From positions 64,400 to 128,399 of the forward strand of contig ML978176.1 of assembly GCA_010015745.1 (NCBI GenBank): 64,000 nucleotides of DNA, read 5' to 3'. Shown one piece after another: positions 21,510 through 33,944 of the stretch (the first letter of the stretch is position 1; every line of letters begins with the position of its first letter). This stretch comes from Setomelanomma holmii. Taxonomy: Eukaryota > Ascomycota > Dothideomycetes > Pleosporales > Phaeosphaeriaceae. The notes beneath the pieces are model-generated. The model did no database searches and had not been told where the DNA came from. It saw only the letters and a program-made list of their open reading frames with translations. The translations under genes were made by a program, and so were the position numbers.

Positions 21510-22918
21510 ATGCAGCAGTCATCGCCTGTGCTCCAGCAGCTCCGCACGTTGCATCACCCAGGGACGCTTCAGCACCTCCAGCAATCGCCAGATGGGGCTC
21601 TCTATCCCCACCCTCAGACGATCCCCCTCTATCAGCAAGAATATGCCCTGAGCGGACCCCCGCAACCGTCTCCGCACGCGCTCCAGTACCAGCAACATGG
21701 CTTGCCGGCTTCACCAGCGCAATACCCTGCTGCCTTTCCTACGACGTACCAGCATGCTTCAAGTCCACGATTTGCTGTTGCGAACCCTCCGCCGCTCCCC
21801 ATACAGCACTTTCAGCAACAGGTGCCCTTGCCTCCAGCGCCACCACTTCGCGCCGCGCCACAATCTTCACCACCACGGGAGGCGCCCATACATTCCCTGC
21901 AGCCACTGCTACACCAGCAGACACATGGCGAGGCTCTGGCGCAGATTGCGGAGGCCGACGATGCGCCCTCGTCCAACCACGGCCAGTTTCAAGGGCTGAA
22001 GCTGATCGCGGATCCACCGGACTTGGAAGCATGGAGACAGAAGCTGTTCGATGTCGATGATACCATGACCTTGAGCGAAGAAGAGTATGTGTTCCTGGAT
22101 AAAAGCAAAGTACGAGGCTTGCTGACTTGGAGTCCGTGTGTACAGGTTCAAGACCTACTTCCCCCACATCGACAACGTGTACTCACACAGATCAACCCAA
22201 CGGCATAAGCGCAAACGCTTCGTATCACACTACTGGGACTGTCGTCTGAAAGGCCGACCCCCTGGCACCAAGAAGTCGACAGATCCGGACAAGAAGAAGC
22301 GGAAACGTGTCGCGCGCGAGAGGGACCTCTGCGATGTCAAGATCAAGATCACGGAATACTTCGACCAGCAGGAATATGAAGAGCAAGTAGGGCAGCGCCC
22401 GCCGGGAGCAGACGACGCGACGAGTCCGGCCTCTACAAATGTGCGCAACGCACCTAGCACTTCTCTCGCCCAGAATCAACAATTCTTTGGTCAGACCCAA
22501 ATGCTGCCACAGCGACAACCATGGGATATACCACAGAACATTACGCAGGCTGGGATGGCAATGCCACAGTTCACTGCAGGGCCGGGACCTCCTCCGTTGC
22601 CTCGTCCGCCTCCTAAGAAGTACTACACCTTGCAGCGTGTGAACGGGAACGGTGGCAACGGGAAGGGAGATGGGGTGGCTGGTCCGCATAAGCATACGCT
22701 CGAGGAGAGTGATCGTGTCAAGAAGAATAGTGTTATCAGATGGATGGCGAAGCGCGACAAGGATGATCGAAAGAAGTCATTGGTGAGTTTTGGTTTCTCA
22801 TCTTACGTTACTGTCAATGAAGAGCATGGAAACTTGGAAAGCATTTTTTTTTTATGTTTCAAAGAAGTGTAGAGACTTACGAAGCTACACCGTTGATATT
22901 TCTGCAATGCCTGGCTAG
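21510..22918 (+). CDS. Conserved fungal basic protein, probably nuclear
   Basis: I know this only as a conserved fungal protein without assigned function. Exon 1 (from ATG 21510, or from an earlier exon) ends at 22084; a phase-2 intron 22085-22145 (gtatgt...tacag) joins SEEE to FKTYFPHIDNVYSH. The first part is a Gln/Pro/His-rich low-complexity region. The conserved core is RKRFVSHYWDCRLKGRPPG, then a Lys/Arg cluster DKKKRKRVARERDL and CDVKIKITEYF (about residues 205-290). It looks like a DNA- or RNA-binding block. The segment RVKKNSVIRWMAKRDKDDRKKS near 22700-22780 is also charged. The end is unresolved: a donor gtgagt at 22783 and a T-run acceptor near 22868 suggest a last exon ending by about 22918. 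Confidence 0.65.
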
Positions 22919-23226
22919 GGTTCTTGCTGCTTACATACGTTCTGTCACGCCGATCCGCTGCAAAGAGCTCCTAGTGCCCGCGCATAACGTCATTTTGATG
23001 TTTCTGGGGAAGCTCACCGGAGCATTCCATACATTTTCTGTTCTACTTTCATCCTCCCACATCCTACATGTACAACCTTCCTCGAGTCCTGCGCACTAGT
23101 TTTCGCAGTTCACTTTCCGCGCGTACAATTTCTTTTGTGACTCAAAAGCACCGTTCAGCACGAGGATCTCCTTCTTCGACTTCACTACTACGCCTGCCAC
23201 CTTGTGTAGTTCTTGTCAGGTTCAAG
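22919..23226. other. Intergenic
   Basis: 308 bp between the conserved basic protein and the GST start. It includes CT-rich leader-like sequence just before the GST ATG. Nothing else was seen. Confidence 0.4.
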
Positions 23227-24149
23227 ATGACTGATACCAATCAGGGCGGAGATCCCTCCAAGAAGACCTATCACAAGAAAGCTACCGGCAATGCCTTGAC
23301 CACCGTTAAAAATCACTCGAAAGAGGATGACCTGAAGCTATATGGCAGCGCATTCTGGTAAGCATTACCTCTGTCACCCCCACCACTTCCTCTTCTCTTC
23401 ACCCTCGCACAATCTCATCCCTCTATCTTTCCACACACTCACCCCCTGACGTCACCTACTCTTCAATTAACTACTCCAGCCCCTTCGTCCAACGTGTCTG
23501 GATCTCCCTCGAACACAAACAAATCCCTTACCACTACATCGAGGTCGACCCATACAAAAAGCCGCAATCCCTCCTTGACGTGAACCCGCGCGGCCTAGTA
23601 CCCGCCCTACGCCACGGCCCAACATGGTCCACGCACGAATCCACCGTCATCATGGAATATCTCGAAGACCTAAACGCCGGCCCTGCGCTCCTCCCACCTG
23701 ACCCGCAAACCCGCGCAACGAGTCGGCTTTGGAGCGATCACGTTAACAGACACATCATCCCAGCATTCTACAAACTCCTCCAGGCCCAAGACTCCGATAA
23801 ACAGATCGAACACGCAACCGAACTCCGCTCACAAATCACCAAACTCGTCGACGCCGCGCACCCCACTGGCCCCTTTTTCCTCGGCCCCGCAATCAGTTTT
23901 GTAGACGTGCAAGTCGCGCCGTGGATGCTGCGACTGAGCCGCGTGCTCAAGCCGTATCGCGGGTGGCCGGACGCGGAGGAGGGGAGTAGATGGGGTGTGT
24001 GGATCAGGGCGGTGGAGGAGGAGAGGAGTGTGCGGGCGACGACGAGTGGGGAGGAATTGTATCTGGATAGTTATGAGCGGTATGCGGAGAATAGGCCGGG
24101 GACGAGTCAGTTGGCAGATGCGGTGAATAGTGGGAGGGGGTTACCGTGA
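23227..24149 (+). CDS. Glutathione S-transferase (omega/Ure2-like)
   Basis: A cytosolic glutathione transferase of 266 aa. Exons are 23227-23357 and 23480-24149; the 122-bp intron splits the codon of the predicted catalytic Cys44, giving YGSAFCPFVQRVWI. This CPF motif at the end of the first strand is the hallmark of omega-like enzymes, which do thiol transfer and dehydroascorbate reduction rather than classic conjugation. The thioredoxin-like half has LVPAL and HESTVIMEYLED, the glutathione-binding turn. The helical C-terminal domain starts near 120 (RATSRLWSDHVNRHIIPAFY). The third-base GC content of exon 2 is high at first. Substrate is not predictable. Confidence 0.9.
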
Positions 24150-24275
24150 TGGGAGGAGGCATGAGAGATTCGGCATGTCGCATGTATGGATTTGGTCTTG
24201 AATCATATGGCATGGAATCGTAGTTGTGCTGAGCGTTTTTGGATTTAGTGAGGCCTTGTGGTGCTATACATCAAT

Positions 24276-26423
24276 CTATTCATCATCTGAGTCGTTGCCA
24301 AAGATCTCTTTGAAAACATCCTCTGGCGCACGGTCTTTCGCCAACGCCTCGTTCCTCTCTACATCAACCGTCGCATGTTCCACTTGATTCTCCACATCCG
24401 TCCTACCCTCCGCCGACTTGCCCATCCATGCCGGCCGCTGCATCGCAGGTCCATTTGTCAATACCTCATGCAGCATCTTATCCATTGCGGCCTTGGACAC
24501 GACTTCTTCAGTATGCGGCTTGGTACCATCTCCGTCCTTGTCGAACTGCGGAGGCATGTCTGGTGGAGGCGCAACGTTGAAGCGCTTACATAGTAGCCTG
24601 GATGGATGGAAGGCAAAACTACTGCGCGTCATGGGGCCGTACATGCCCATTTTGGCTGCTTGTTCTGCGGGATCTTCAGGCTTGGGCGCCGGTTGACGCA
24701 GGGTGGCTGTCGACGTGTCATTCCCACTACCAGGGATCGTGGACGATGACGAGGATGTGAAGCGCGAAGCCATGATCCCTGTCGTAGGTTTGAAGACTTC
24801 TGCGGCGTGAGCGAATTCTTGAAGTTCTTTCGTCCAGTCCGATACTGACACGCCAGAGACTCGGTCGGGCAGGTCGTGTCCGAGTCCTGCTCGGAGCTCG
24901 AGGAATCCGACGTATCGGGCTCGTTTCTTTGGGTTTTCGGCATAGGGCATCCAGCCTGTTGCGCCCTTAGCCAAAGCACCAGCCGCTATGGCTTTGTCGA
25001 GTGATGGGACCAAGCTCCAGAGGTCTTTTGGTTGAGCATTGGCCGCGGGCAAGTGGCCCTGCGGACCTGACTCGCCACGGGCTTGAGGCAGGTCTGCCTT
25101 GCCTGTGATATTGGCTAGACGATCTCTAGCGTCCTTGGACATGAAGTCGAAGATAGACTTCCCGGGCAACGGTTTTTCTCCCAGAATGGCGGACCGTCCT
25201 TTGGAGTCGAGCGTGGACTCCTTTGCAGCGTCCGCAATCGACTTGTACTCAACTTCACCAACTAGTGCAGCGCTTTTGGAAGACTTCCAATCAGCAGGTA
25301 ACTTGGGTGGTGGGTACTTCGGTTTGCTCTTGAGCTCGGCAACATCTGACGCGAGCATGAAGCCGGGTAACGGAGGTTTGCCATCCGTGGATTTCCTCGA
25401 CAGTACTGTGAGTGACTTTGAAGCTTCCTTCTTCCTCGACACAAAGACAGGCTTGTCCGGTACGCCTGCTTTGGCGAACTTGCTCGGCTTCTTCGCCTTT
25501 TTGTCTTTGCCAATCGTTTTGTTGAACGTGATTTTTGGGCCCAGCTCGTATGGATCCTCATCGTCTGAGCCTGTGTCGTTGAGAACGCCGACTCCAAATG
25601 ATGACTTCTTTACCGCAGGTCGCTTGACTGTCGAATTCTTTCTCGAGCTTTCCAGAAAATGCAGATCTGGGATGGTGCTGCGCTCGACTTCCTTGTCCAC
25701 GACATTTCCTAACCGCGCTTCAGACTGATACCCGAGCCCCTTTCGGCGCAGCTCCTCGCGCGGGACTGACATGACTTGAGCATCCTCAGGCGCGAACAGA
25801 TGGACCGTGGTATCACCTGCTGCTTCGTCTTCCACGTGCGCACTTCGGCGTATCTTGCGACCAATGCCCTGGTCTCGCCGCCAGCCCATCTTTTGTGCAA
25901 TCTTCACGCCCATTGTGTCTTCCTGAGTCAGGAAGAGCCCAAACATGCCATCATCGTTCGGAGCTCCAGCTTCGCCGATACCAGCAAAGGTCTGGGCTGT
26001 CTCGAGCTGACGGGTCTCTGCAGCCTGGGCAAGATCCTCCTCATCCATGAAGTCTTCGGCGCGCTGAGCGGATCCATTGGTCTGGTCTTTGGCGCGGTTC
26101 GCGCGAGAGGATACGAAAGTTTTCGGAGCCCATCCTTCCTTAGATCCAACTGTATTGAAGTATCTTAGCATAGTCAAGAAGTCTTAAGTTCGGGGAAGAG
26201 ATGGCTCAGAAACTTACCCTGCACTGAAGCCTCCAGTGAATGCGCCGTGGAGCCTCCTGCGTCCTCGCTCGTCCGTCACGGTCTGTTTCCAGACTGGTAC
26301 GAAGGCACCGTCATCGCCATCTTCTTCTGGAAGCTCGGTTCCCAGAGAAATGTATTTCGACGGCCCACGAGAGCGCTTCTGGGAAGACGAGGGCGATGAC
26401 GCCCTTGGCCGCTTGTACGCCAT
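24276..26423 (-). CDS. G-patch domain protein, GPATCH1 orthologue
   Basis: A 697-aa nuclear protein of the GPATCH1 family, which associates with the spliceosome. Exons are 26423-26218 and 26163-24276; the 54-bp intron rebuilds [20 protein letters not shown], the signature of the N-terminal DUF1604. A frame-matched ATG nine codons upstream (26450) exists, but MAYKRPR at 26423 is the better start. A degenerate G-patch follows (VKIAQKMGWRRDQGIG, about residues 165-185), which should contact a DEAH helicase. Conserved blocks later include FMSKDARDRL and KKRARYVGFLELRAGL. The C-terminal end has RAPEDVFKEIF then an acidic tail, also typical of the family. Confidence 0.93.
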
Positions 26424-27432
26424 ATGGGGTGAGAGCCGGAGTAGATTCAAGGTTTCTGGTAAACTACCTGTTCTCGCTCACGGCCGGCAATGTCAAGCCT
26501 CAGAGGTTGAAAGCTATCCACGCCAGGAAATCCCGGTCACGAGTAATGCACGCTAGTGACTAAGCCGGGCCGATTTCCACTCGACGCCGCAAGCAGAATG
26601 CAGGCGGGCATGCAAGTCAATGAAGTGGTGTAACCTGTGCCTAGCAGCGAATCTGGTGCTTGCATTGCATGCGAAAGTGTCAATTGTCGAAGTGCCTTAC
26701 CGTGGCCACTAGTGTGTGCCTGAGCCGTCGAGCTGGACTTGCTACGGTTCGCCTATGATGTAGCGCGCCGACACGCGATAGTCCCGACAGCCAAGTTGAT
26801 ACAAAGTGAGACCCTGAGGCTTTGTGTTTATGGTAGCCCGCTGCTGCGCACAGTTCGCATGTCTTGCGCATCGTGGCCCCATGGTACGGTCAAGGCACGG
26901 CAGAGACAGCATGCAGACTGACAGATAACCACAATGCATGTCCAAGTACCTGTACACCAACACCCCGCCATATGCGGCCTGATGCCATGGTCGGTCGGCA
27001 TTGGTGGACAGTACCTCGACTTAGCTCGCGAAGCCCGCCTGCTACCAGCCATTGCCATAAACAACTCACCTCCGCTGCCGTGGCCCATTGACCTGCCTTC
27101 TGCTGTGCTCCAGGATATTACTGCACCGCACTGCTCCCCTGCGTACTGTCAAGGCCCTGATCTGCGGTAATGCAAGGCCGCTGACCGCCAACGCGTCCTC
27201 GTCCCGACGGCCATCTTGCATCTGCAGCTACTGTGCCAAGTAGCGCAGCTCCCACTCCAGCGAACGGCCCCCTTCTGGCAGCACACTCTCACATCGCCAG
27301 CCACCTTCTCTAAGGCGACTCCCCGCGTTGCCTGGGTGCCCTGCGCGCTGATTACATTGAAGCTCGCTCGAGACACCACGTGCGCCCGCTCTCATCGCGG
27401 GCCCGCCGCTGCTCCCTGCGCCCAACCTCGTC
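26424..27432. promoter_or_regulatory. Divergent promoter region between GPATCH1 and KIN1 genes
   Basis: 1 kb separate the two divergent start codons. Overlapping short frames on both strands are not coding-like. GC rises towards the KIN1 start, and no specific site is named. Confidence 0.45.
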
Positions 27433-30400
27433 ATGTCATCCACGGCCGCGCCCTCGACCACGCCTGTTCGAAACCCCTCCACGCGGCGAGCGCATCCACA
27501 TGCCAGTCCCGCTGACCGTCCCCACCGTTCGCAGAGCACCACGTCGCGCCCAAGCAACCACTCGCACAGCCGTCATCAGCAGGGTCTAGCCAACGTTGCA
27601 GCCCGCGACTGGGAGCAGAGCAACGTCGCAAACGAGAACGTGCGCCGCAGTGAGTCGAGAGATCGAACCGCTCCCACACCGACCCGCACCGAGTCCAGCA
27701 GAAGAGGACACACACGGTATGCGTCCGACGCGTCGACAGTATCCGCAATGCCTACCAATGGAGTAGCCACTGATGGACGCGTGGGGCAGGTGCAAGCCAA
27801 CACCAAGCGGAGAACCACCATCACTGCGCCAAGCACGGGAACATGGGCACTGGGCAAGACAATTGGTGCGGGCAGTATGGGCAAGGTTAAGCTGGCGAAG
27901 CACTCAGAGACGGGAGAGCAGGTGCGCATACCAAGTGCTGTCCGCGTAATACAGTTGCTGACATTTCGCAGGTGGCCGTCAAGATAGTACCTCGACAGTC
28001 GCAGGACCAGCACCAAAGCGCCGCCGACCGCGAGCGAGCCGACCACTCCAAGGAGGTTCGAACTGCCCGAGAGGCTGCTATCGTCAGTCTGCTCAACCAT
28101 CCATATATCTGCGGCATGCGAGACGTAGTGCGAACAAATTACCACTGGTACATGCTGTTCGAGTTTGTGAACGGTGGTCAGATGCTGGACTACATCATCT
28201 CGCACGGGCGGCTCAAGGAGAAGCAGGCTCGCAAGTTCGCCCGCCAGATCGCCAGCGCACTGGATTACTGCCACCGCAACAGCATTGTGCATCGCGACCT
28301 CAAGATTGAGAATATTCTGATCAGCAAGACTGGAGACATCAAGATCATCGACTTCGGGTTGAGCAATCTTTTCTCACCCCGCAGCCAGCTGAAGACGTTC
28401 TGCGGGAGCTTGTACTTTGCTGCGCCCGAGTTGTTGCAAGCGAAGCAATATACTGGGCCAGAGGTCGATGTGTGGAGTTTCGGTATCGTTCTCTACGTCT
28501 TGGTGTGTGGTAAGGTGCCCTTTGACGACCAGAGCATGCCGCAATTGCACGCCAAGATCAAGAAGGGTCATGTCGACTATCCGCCTTGGCTGTCAGCAGG
28601 TGAGTTATTCAAGGTCGGACGCTGCGCGATCGCTGACAATTGTAGAATGCAAGAACTTGATCCACAGGATGTTGCAGACAGATCCTGCGCAACGACTCAC
28701 AATGTCTGAGATTATGAACCATCCCTGGATCACGAAAGGGTTCAACAGCCCTCCTGAGAACTACTTGCCACACCGAGAACCTCTCCAGTTACCACTTGAC
28801 AAGGAAATTATCGAAAAGATGACCGGCTTCGACTTTGGCACGTCCGAATACATTACCGCCCAACTGACGAGTGTGATTCAGTCTGATGAGTATCAGCGAG
28901 CTGTGCGCATAGCAGCTCGACGAAACACAGCACAAACACCGGAGACGGAAAAGAAGAGGGGCATGTTTGACTTTTATAAACGACGCAACTCGATTTCAAG
29001 TAGAGAGCAGCTGACGGCTTCATCTTCCGAGGAGGTACAACGTGGGCTCGATCCTGTCAACGCTTACAGTCCTCTGCTTTCCGTCTACTTTCTCGTTAAA
29101 GAGAAGAGGGAGCGCGAACTACAAGAGGCCAATCCCGGCGCTGTAGCCATGCCACACAGTCCTGGCGAGAAGCCCTTGAAAATGCCCGACCTTCCAGCAC
29201 CACCAGCGGCATACACCAACACGTCCACTTACGAGATGGCTGGTGAAAAGCCGACAGGCGGACGCTCACGGCCAAGAGCACGAACGCACGGCGAGGATGA
29301 GGTAATAGACAGCCTGAAGAAGATCGACATCAACAAACCTCCAGGTGCCGCTTCTCCAGCGATGCTCACTCCACCTGTAGAGCAACCGAAAAAAGAGGGC
29401 GCTGCTGCCGGGCTTTTGCGACGTTTCAGTACTAGGAAGTACCGAGGCCACGGAGAGCGAACGGAACAACCACCCACTCCTGCTGTTGCGGTGTCTGGAC
29501 CACCAGAGACCGCAAGTGTTCCGAGGAAGAGCTTCAGCATCCGCAGGCCACGCGAGAAGGATACCGGCTCGTCGTCGCATTTGCAGCCGAGTACGGCCAC
29601 CCAGCCAGAGCTGCTTTCGCCGCCAAACAGCGGCAACAGTGCTGCTCGAAAGTTCAAGGCTCTTGGTCGCTCTACAAGCGTAAACTCGGCGGATCTGAGA
29701 AGACGCTTGAGTCGAAGAGGGAGATCGTCAGAAGATCCTGGAAATCCCCCGCCTACCAGTGGTTCTGACAGGTCGGATGTGAGCGCACATAAAGGACGAA
29801 CACTCAACGATGCGGCTTCTGAAGACCTAGCCACAACCTCACGACCAGCAACCGCATCTCGTGCAAAGTCACTTGGCCACGCGCGCAGAGAAAGCATCCA
29901 AGCTCGAAGGGCACGCAGAGAACAGGCAAAGGAAGCAAATGTGCCAGAGGAGACTGATGCAGAGCTTGCTCAAGCCCAGGCTGAAGCTAGTCGAAGCCCA
30001 GAGGTCAAGCCGGTCTTCCTCAAGGGCCTCTTCAGTGTTTCTACCACTAGCAGCAAGCCACTCTCTTACATCCAATCCGACATAATTCGAGTCTTGGATC
30101 GCCTTGGGGTGCAATGGGAAGAGACAAAGGGCGGATTCAGCTGTCGGCACACGCCTAGCATCGATCTCAAGCATGGCATGGATTCGCCCGCATCGCCTCC
30201 TAGTGGAGGCCACAGAAGGAGGATCAGTTTTGGAGGCTTCATGGGAGGCGACAGAGATCGCGATGATTTCAGGGACCAACATCGGGCTCCTCACACGCCC
30301 AAATCAAGGCCGCGTCCCTCCGCAGCAGACCACAGCTACACGAATACCGACGAATCTGACGGTAGCGAAGGGGATAGCCGCCGGCCACGATCTGGTCGTC

Positions 30401-30591
30401 CTATCCCTGCTGGTGAGACCACAACTCACGTTCAGAATGACATGGGCGAGAGCATGGTCCTCGACTTTGAGATTTTGATCGTCAAAGTGCCTCTGTTCTC
30501 ACTGCATGGTATTCAGTTCAAAAAGGTAGATGGAGGAACTTGGCAGTACAAGAACATGGCCCAGAGGATCCTGTCAGAACTCCGTCTGTAA
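27433..30591 (+). CDS. KIN1/KIN2-type serine/threonine kinase (PAR-1/MARK family)
   Basis: A 1020-aa kinase controlling polarity, exocytosis and cell-wall or ER stress responses in fungi. Exons are 27433-27921, 27972-28599 and 28646-30591; both introns are 46-50 bp. The kinase domain spans about 137-400: glycine loop IGAGSMGKV, catalytic Lys167 (VAVKIV), HRD with Asp272 (VHRDLKIEN), DFG at 290-292 and the SLYFAAPE segment. A conserved PENYLPHREPLQLPLD block and the EYQRAVRIAARRN block follow, as in Kin1. The long middle is disordered, Ser/Arg/Pro-rich. The last 40 residues form a KA1 domain (VLDFEILIVKVPLFSLHGIQ) that binds acidic membranes. The structure is complete. Confidence 0.95.
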
Positions 30592-31205
30592 GTTCTTGGC
30601 AACAAGCATGGAGTTATTGGCGTTCTGGTTCAGTCGAAAGACAAACACATTATGGGGAATCCCTATGTGCATTGTAATTATGCGGTATGGAGGATCGATC
30701 TCAGGCAGCATATCGTGGGCTACAGTCACTCTGCACGAATTCCATTTGTTCACCTCCTGAATACTTTAATGAGCTTAAACATGGATTGAACACCTTCAAA
30801 CCAGACAAACGCCGAGCTGTATAGCGCGATGCTTTGACCTCACAATCTCGCGGATGCCTAGCAGCTGCTACGAGGCAGCCGCGTTGTTGTTGTTATGAGC
30901 ACATTTTGTATCACTGTAGGGCTGCAATGTCGTTCACCTGAATGAGGTGCCTGATGCAGTGCGGATCTCCGACGCTCGAGCTCCCGCAAACGCCAAGGCA
31001 CTCCCGCCAGTGGGGTCCAGTCGCGAACCTCACTCTCAAGTGCTGCCAGAAGCAACCCTCACTTCACTGCAACTTCACCCAACAATCACGTCTACCGCTA
31101 GCGCCTTCTCGAAACGAATACATAGTCGCCGACAATCAACGTCCCTCCTCCATTACTCCTCAAAAGACCACATCTTCTCAGCAAAACACGGAGTCTTAGC
31201 AACAA
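30592..31205. other. Intergenic
   Basis: 3' end of the kinase gene and promoter of the CNOT9 gene. Short frames at 30942-31199 have no motif. A probable 5' leader lies immediately before 31206. Confidence 0.5.
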
Positions 31206-32475
31206 ATGCAACATATCTTCACTCACCAGCAGCAGTATCCTGGCGAGTGGTCCCAGGGACACCACCAGCAACAGCATCACCATGTAGCTCAGCACGGTCA
31301 GCTTCAGGCACAAGCGCAGGCTCAGGCGCAGGCGCAGGCAGCCGCCGCTGCAGCCGCCGCGGCTCAACAGCAGCACTACAATCGCATTGCTGGCAATAAT
31401 GGGACCACACTTCCTGGCAACAACATGATCCCTCGCGGACCTGCGAACGATGTCCAAGCGAACACAGAGATCGGCATGTCGGAGGAGAACAAGCGCGTTT
31501 TAGACTGGATTGCGCAGCTCATGAAGCCCAACACGCGGGAATCTGCTCTCTTGGAGCTGAGCAAAAAGCGGGAACAGGTGCCGGAGCTTGCTCTTATCCT
31601 GTGGCATTCTTATGGTATGTGTGCTGTGATCTTGGTATTCATGATTCGAGGCTAATATCTCAGGCGTCATGGCCTCTCTCCTGCAAGAGATTATCTCAGT
31701 TTATCCGCTGCTTAATCCGTCGCAGCTGACTGCTGCCGCCTCGAATCGCGTCTGCAATGCCCTCGCATTGCTCCAGTGCGTTGCTAGTCACACCGAAACT
31801 CGGGGCCTCTTCCTGAGTGGTAAGGACTCCATTTGCGAAGACCACGATAGCAGCTAACGGCCGGGCAGCGCACATTCCCCTCTTTCTCTATCCCTTCCTC
31901 AACACGACCTCCAAGTCGCGACCGTTTGAGTACCTTCGTCTTACCTCTTTGGGCGTGATTGGTGCGCTTGTCAAGAATGATTCATCCGAAGTCATCAACT
32001 TTCTGCTGACGACTGAGATTATCCCTCTGTGTCTCAGGATCATGGAGACCGGCTCAGAGCTCAGCAAGACCGTCGCCATCTTTATCGTGCAAAAGATCCT
32101 TCTGGATGACATTGGATTGGCATATATCTGCCAGACCTACGAACGCTTCTACGCTGTCGGTACCGTTCTGAGTAACATGGTGAATCAGCTCGTGGAGCAG
32201 CAGACCGTTCGTCTGCTCAAGCATGTTGTTCGGTGCTTCCTTCGGTAGGTTCAATCATCAAAAGTGGTGCATAGAGGTCCGCTAACGTTCGCAGCTTGAG
32301 TGATAATGCTCGCGCACGCGAGGCTCTGCGCCAGTGCCTACCTGAGCCCCTGCGAGATGCTACCTTCTCGTCGGTTCTTCGAGACGATGCTGCCACCAAG
32401 CGATGTCTCGCCCAGCTGCTGATCAACCTCTCTGACAACGTTGATGCTGCAAATAATCAACAGCTTATGCACTAA
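31206..32475 (+). CDS. CCR4-NOT complex subunit CNOT9/Caf40 (Rcd1)
   Basis: A 373-aa armadillo-repeat subunit of the CCR4-NOT deadenylase complex. It docks translational repressors and GW-type motifs. Exons are 31206-31614, 31664-31819, 31869-32244 and 32295-32475 with introns of 48-50 bp; all phases agree. A poor N-terminal region holds a Gln/His-rich stretch and an alternating Gln-Ala run (31300-31375) that collapses to poly-Ala. The folded Rcd1 core starts at about residue 90 (KRVLDWIAQLMKPNTRESAL) and includes the conserved RPFEYLRLTSLGVIGALVKN and LSDNARAREALRQCLP segments. It is the most conserved protein in the window after uL1. Confidence 0.96.
31300..31378 (+). repeat. CAGGCN microsatellite coding Gln-Ala repeats
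   Basis: A run of imperfect hexamers caggca/caggcg followed by gcc-gct-gca codons, encoding alternating Gln-Ala then poly-Ala in the disordered N-terminus of CNOT9. Copy number may vary between strains. Confidence 0.85.
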
Positions 32476-33181
32476 AGCTGCTCGATCTTGCGACAGACCT
32501 TCGGGTGATCTTCGACAACTCGGCTCCAGCTTCGCATGTTTGTCTGCGAATAACATTACGGCCTTTTGTGCTTTCATGGTTTTCGGTCCCACTTCCTTTG
32601 GAATGCATTCACTGCGTGGTCTGGTTACATACCCCTTTGGCTTTCTTCGATTCGACTCTGGGTTTCGAAAGCGGTGTGGCATTGGCGTTCGGGTTCGGAT
32701 GCGATACCCGTAGGGACAGTGTGCTGCAATTGATACTTTCTTATTGCATCTTACTATATCAATTGGCCAGATACGGCATGGCGTTAGGGACATTGCATGG
32801 CATGGAGCACACAATTGAATTGGGCATGAGGCGAAAAGCGAACTGTATAGTATTGCATTTGTTATGTATGATATGCTCTCTCGGAATAGCCATTTTCTCT
32901 TGCATGCCTTTGTGACCCACTTCAAGCTTTCAACCATGCCTTCCTCCGCCCGGGTAAATCTACAATATTTGATTTTGCTCAATGCGAAGCTATCGTCGTA
33001 AGGGAGAGGCGCGCGAAGTGGTCCCCCAAAAAGGCTAGCCGCTCTGATAAGATAAGCGACCGCCGCACCTGGCCGCACCAAAATTCCAACGCCACTGCCG
33101 CTTGTTCCTTTCGTTCTTCAACCACCAAACGCACCAGAGCCACCAAAGGAAACCGTAATCCCTTGGGAGACACCAGCCAAC
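32476..33181. other. Intergenic
   Basis: 3' end of CNOT9 and promoter of the uL1 ribosomal gene. A region rich in T and GC-poor patches at 32720-32900 probably holds the CNOT9 terminator. The 70 bp before 33182 is a likely uL1 leader. Confidence 0.5.
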
Positions 33182-33944
33182 ATGTCGAAAATCTCTGTTG
33201 CCGGCGTTCGTAGCAACGTCAAGGAGCTCCTTGAGTACTCCAACGAGACCAAGAAGCGCAACTTCCTCGAGACCGTTGAGCTCCAGATCGGCCTCAAGAA
33301 CTATGATCCTCAGCGTGACAAGCGTTTCAGCGGAACCGTCAAGCTGCCTACCGTCCCTAGGCCCCGTTAGTCGAGTCGCGATCAACAATAATAAGAGCGG
33401 GTAGCTGACAGGCGATTACAGGCATGGCCATCTGCGTCCTCGGTGACCAGCACGATATCGATCGTGCCAAGCACCACGGTGTCGATGCCATGAGCACTGA
33501 CGTGAGTAACCTCGCTGAACTTCGTTGCGCGATGGCATACTGACTATCTCGCAGGACTTGAAGAAGCTTAATAAGAACAAGAAGCTCATCAAGAAGCTTG
33601 CTCGCAAGTACGACGCCTTCTTGTCCTCGGACGCCCTCATCAAGCAGATCCCTCGTCTCCTCGGTCCCGGTCTCTCCAAGGCAGGAAAGTTCCCCACCCC
33701 CGTCTCGCACAACGAGGATCTCGCCAACAAGATGACCGAGGTCAAGTCCACCATCAAATTCCAGCTGAAGAAGGTGCTCTGCATGGGTGTCGCTGTCGGA
33801 AACGTTGGCATGACCGAGGACGAGTTGATTGGTAACATTATGTTGGCCATCAACTACCTCGTCTCGCTGCTGAAGAAGGGCTGGCAGAACGTGGGCTCTT
33901 TGACCATCAAGGCCACCATGAGCCCGCCTAAGCGTCTCTACTAG
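33182..33944 (+). CDS. 60S ribosomal protein uL1 (L10a/Rpl1)
   Basis: Large-subunit ribosomal protein uL1, 217 aa, the exact length expected. It forms the mobile L1 stalk that guides tRNA leaving the E site. Exons are 33182-33365, 33422-33501 and 33555-33944; introns are 56 and 53 bp with consistent phases. Conserved segments include NYDPQRDKRFSGTVKLP, CVLGDQHDIDRAKHHGVDAM, LARKYDAFLSSDALIKQIPR, LLGPGLSKAGKFPTPVSH, and the end KATMSPPKRLY. Codon use is strongly biased to C-ending codons as in highly expressed genes. Confidence 0.98.
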
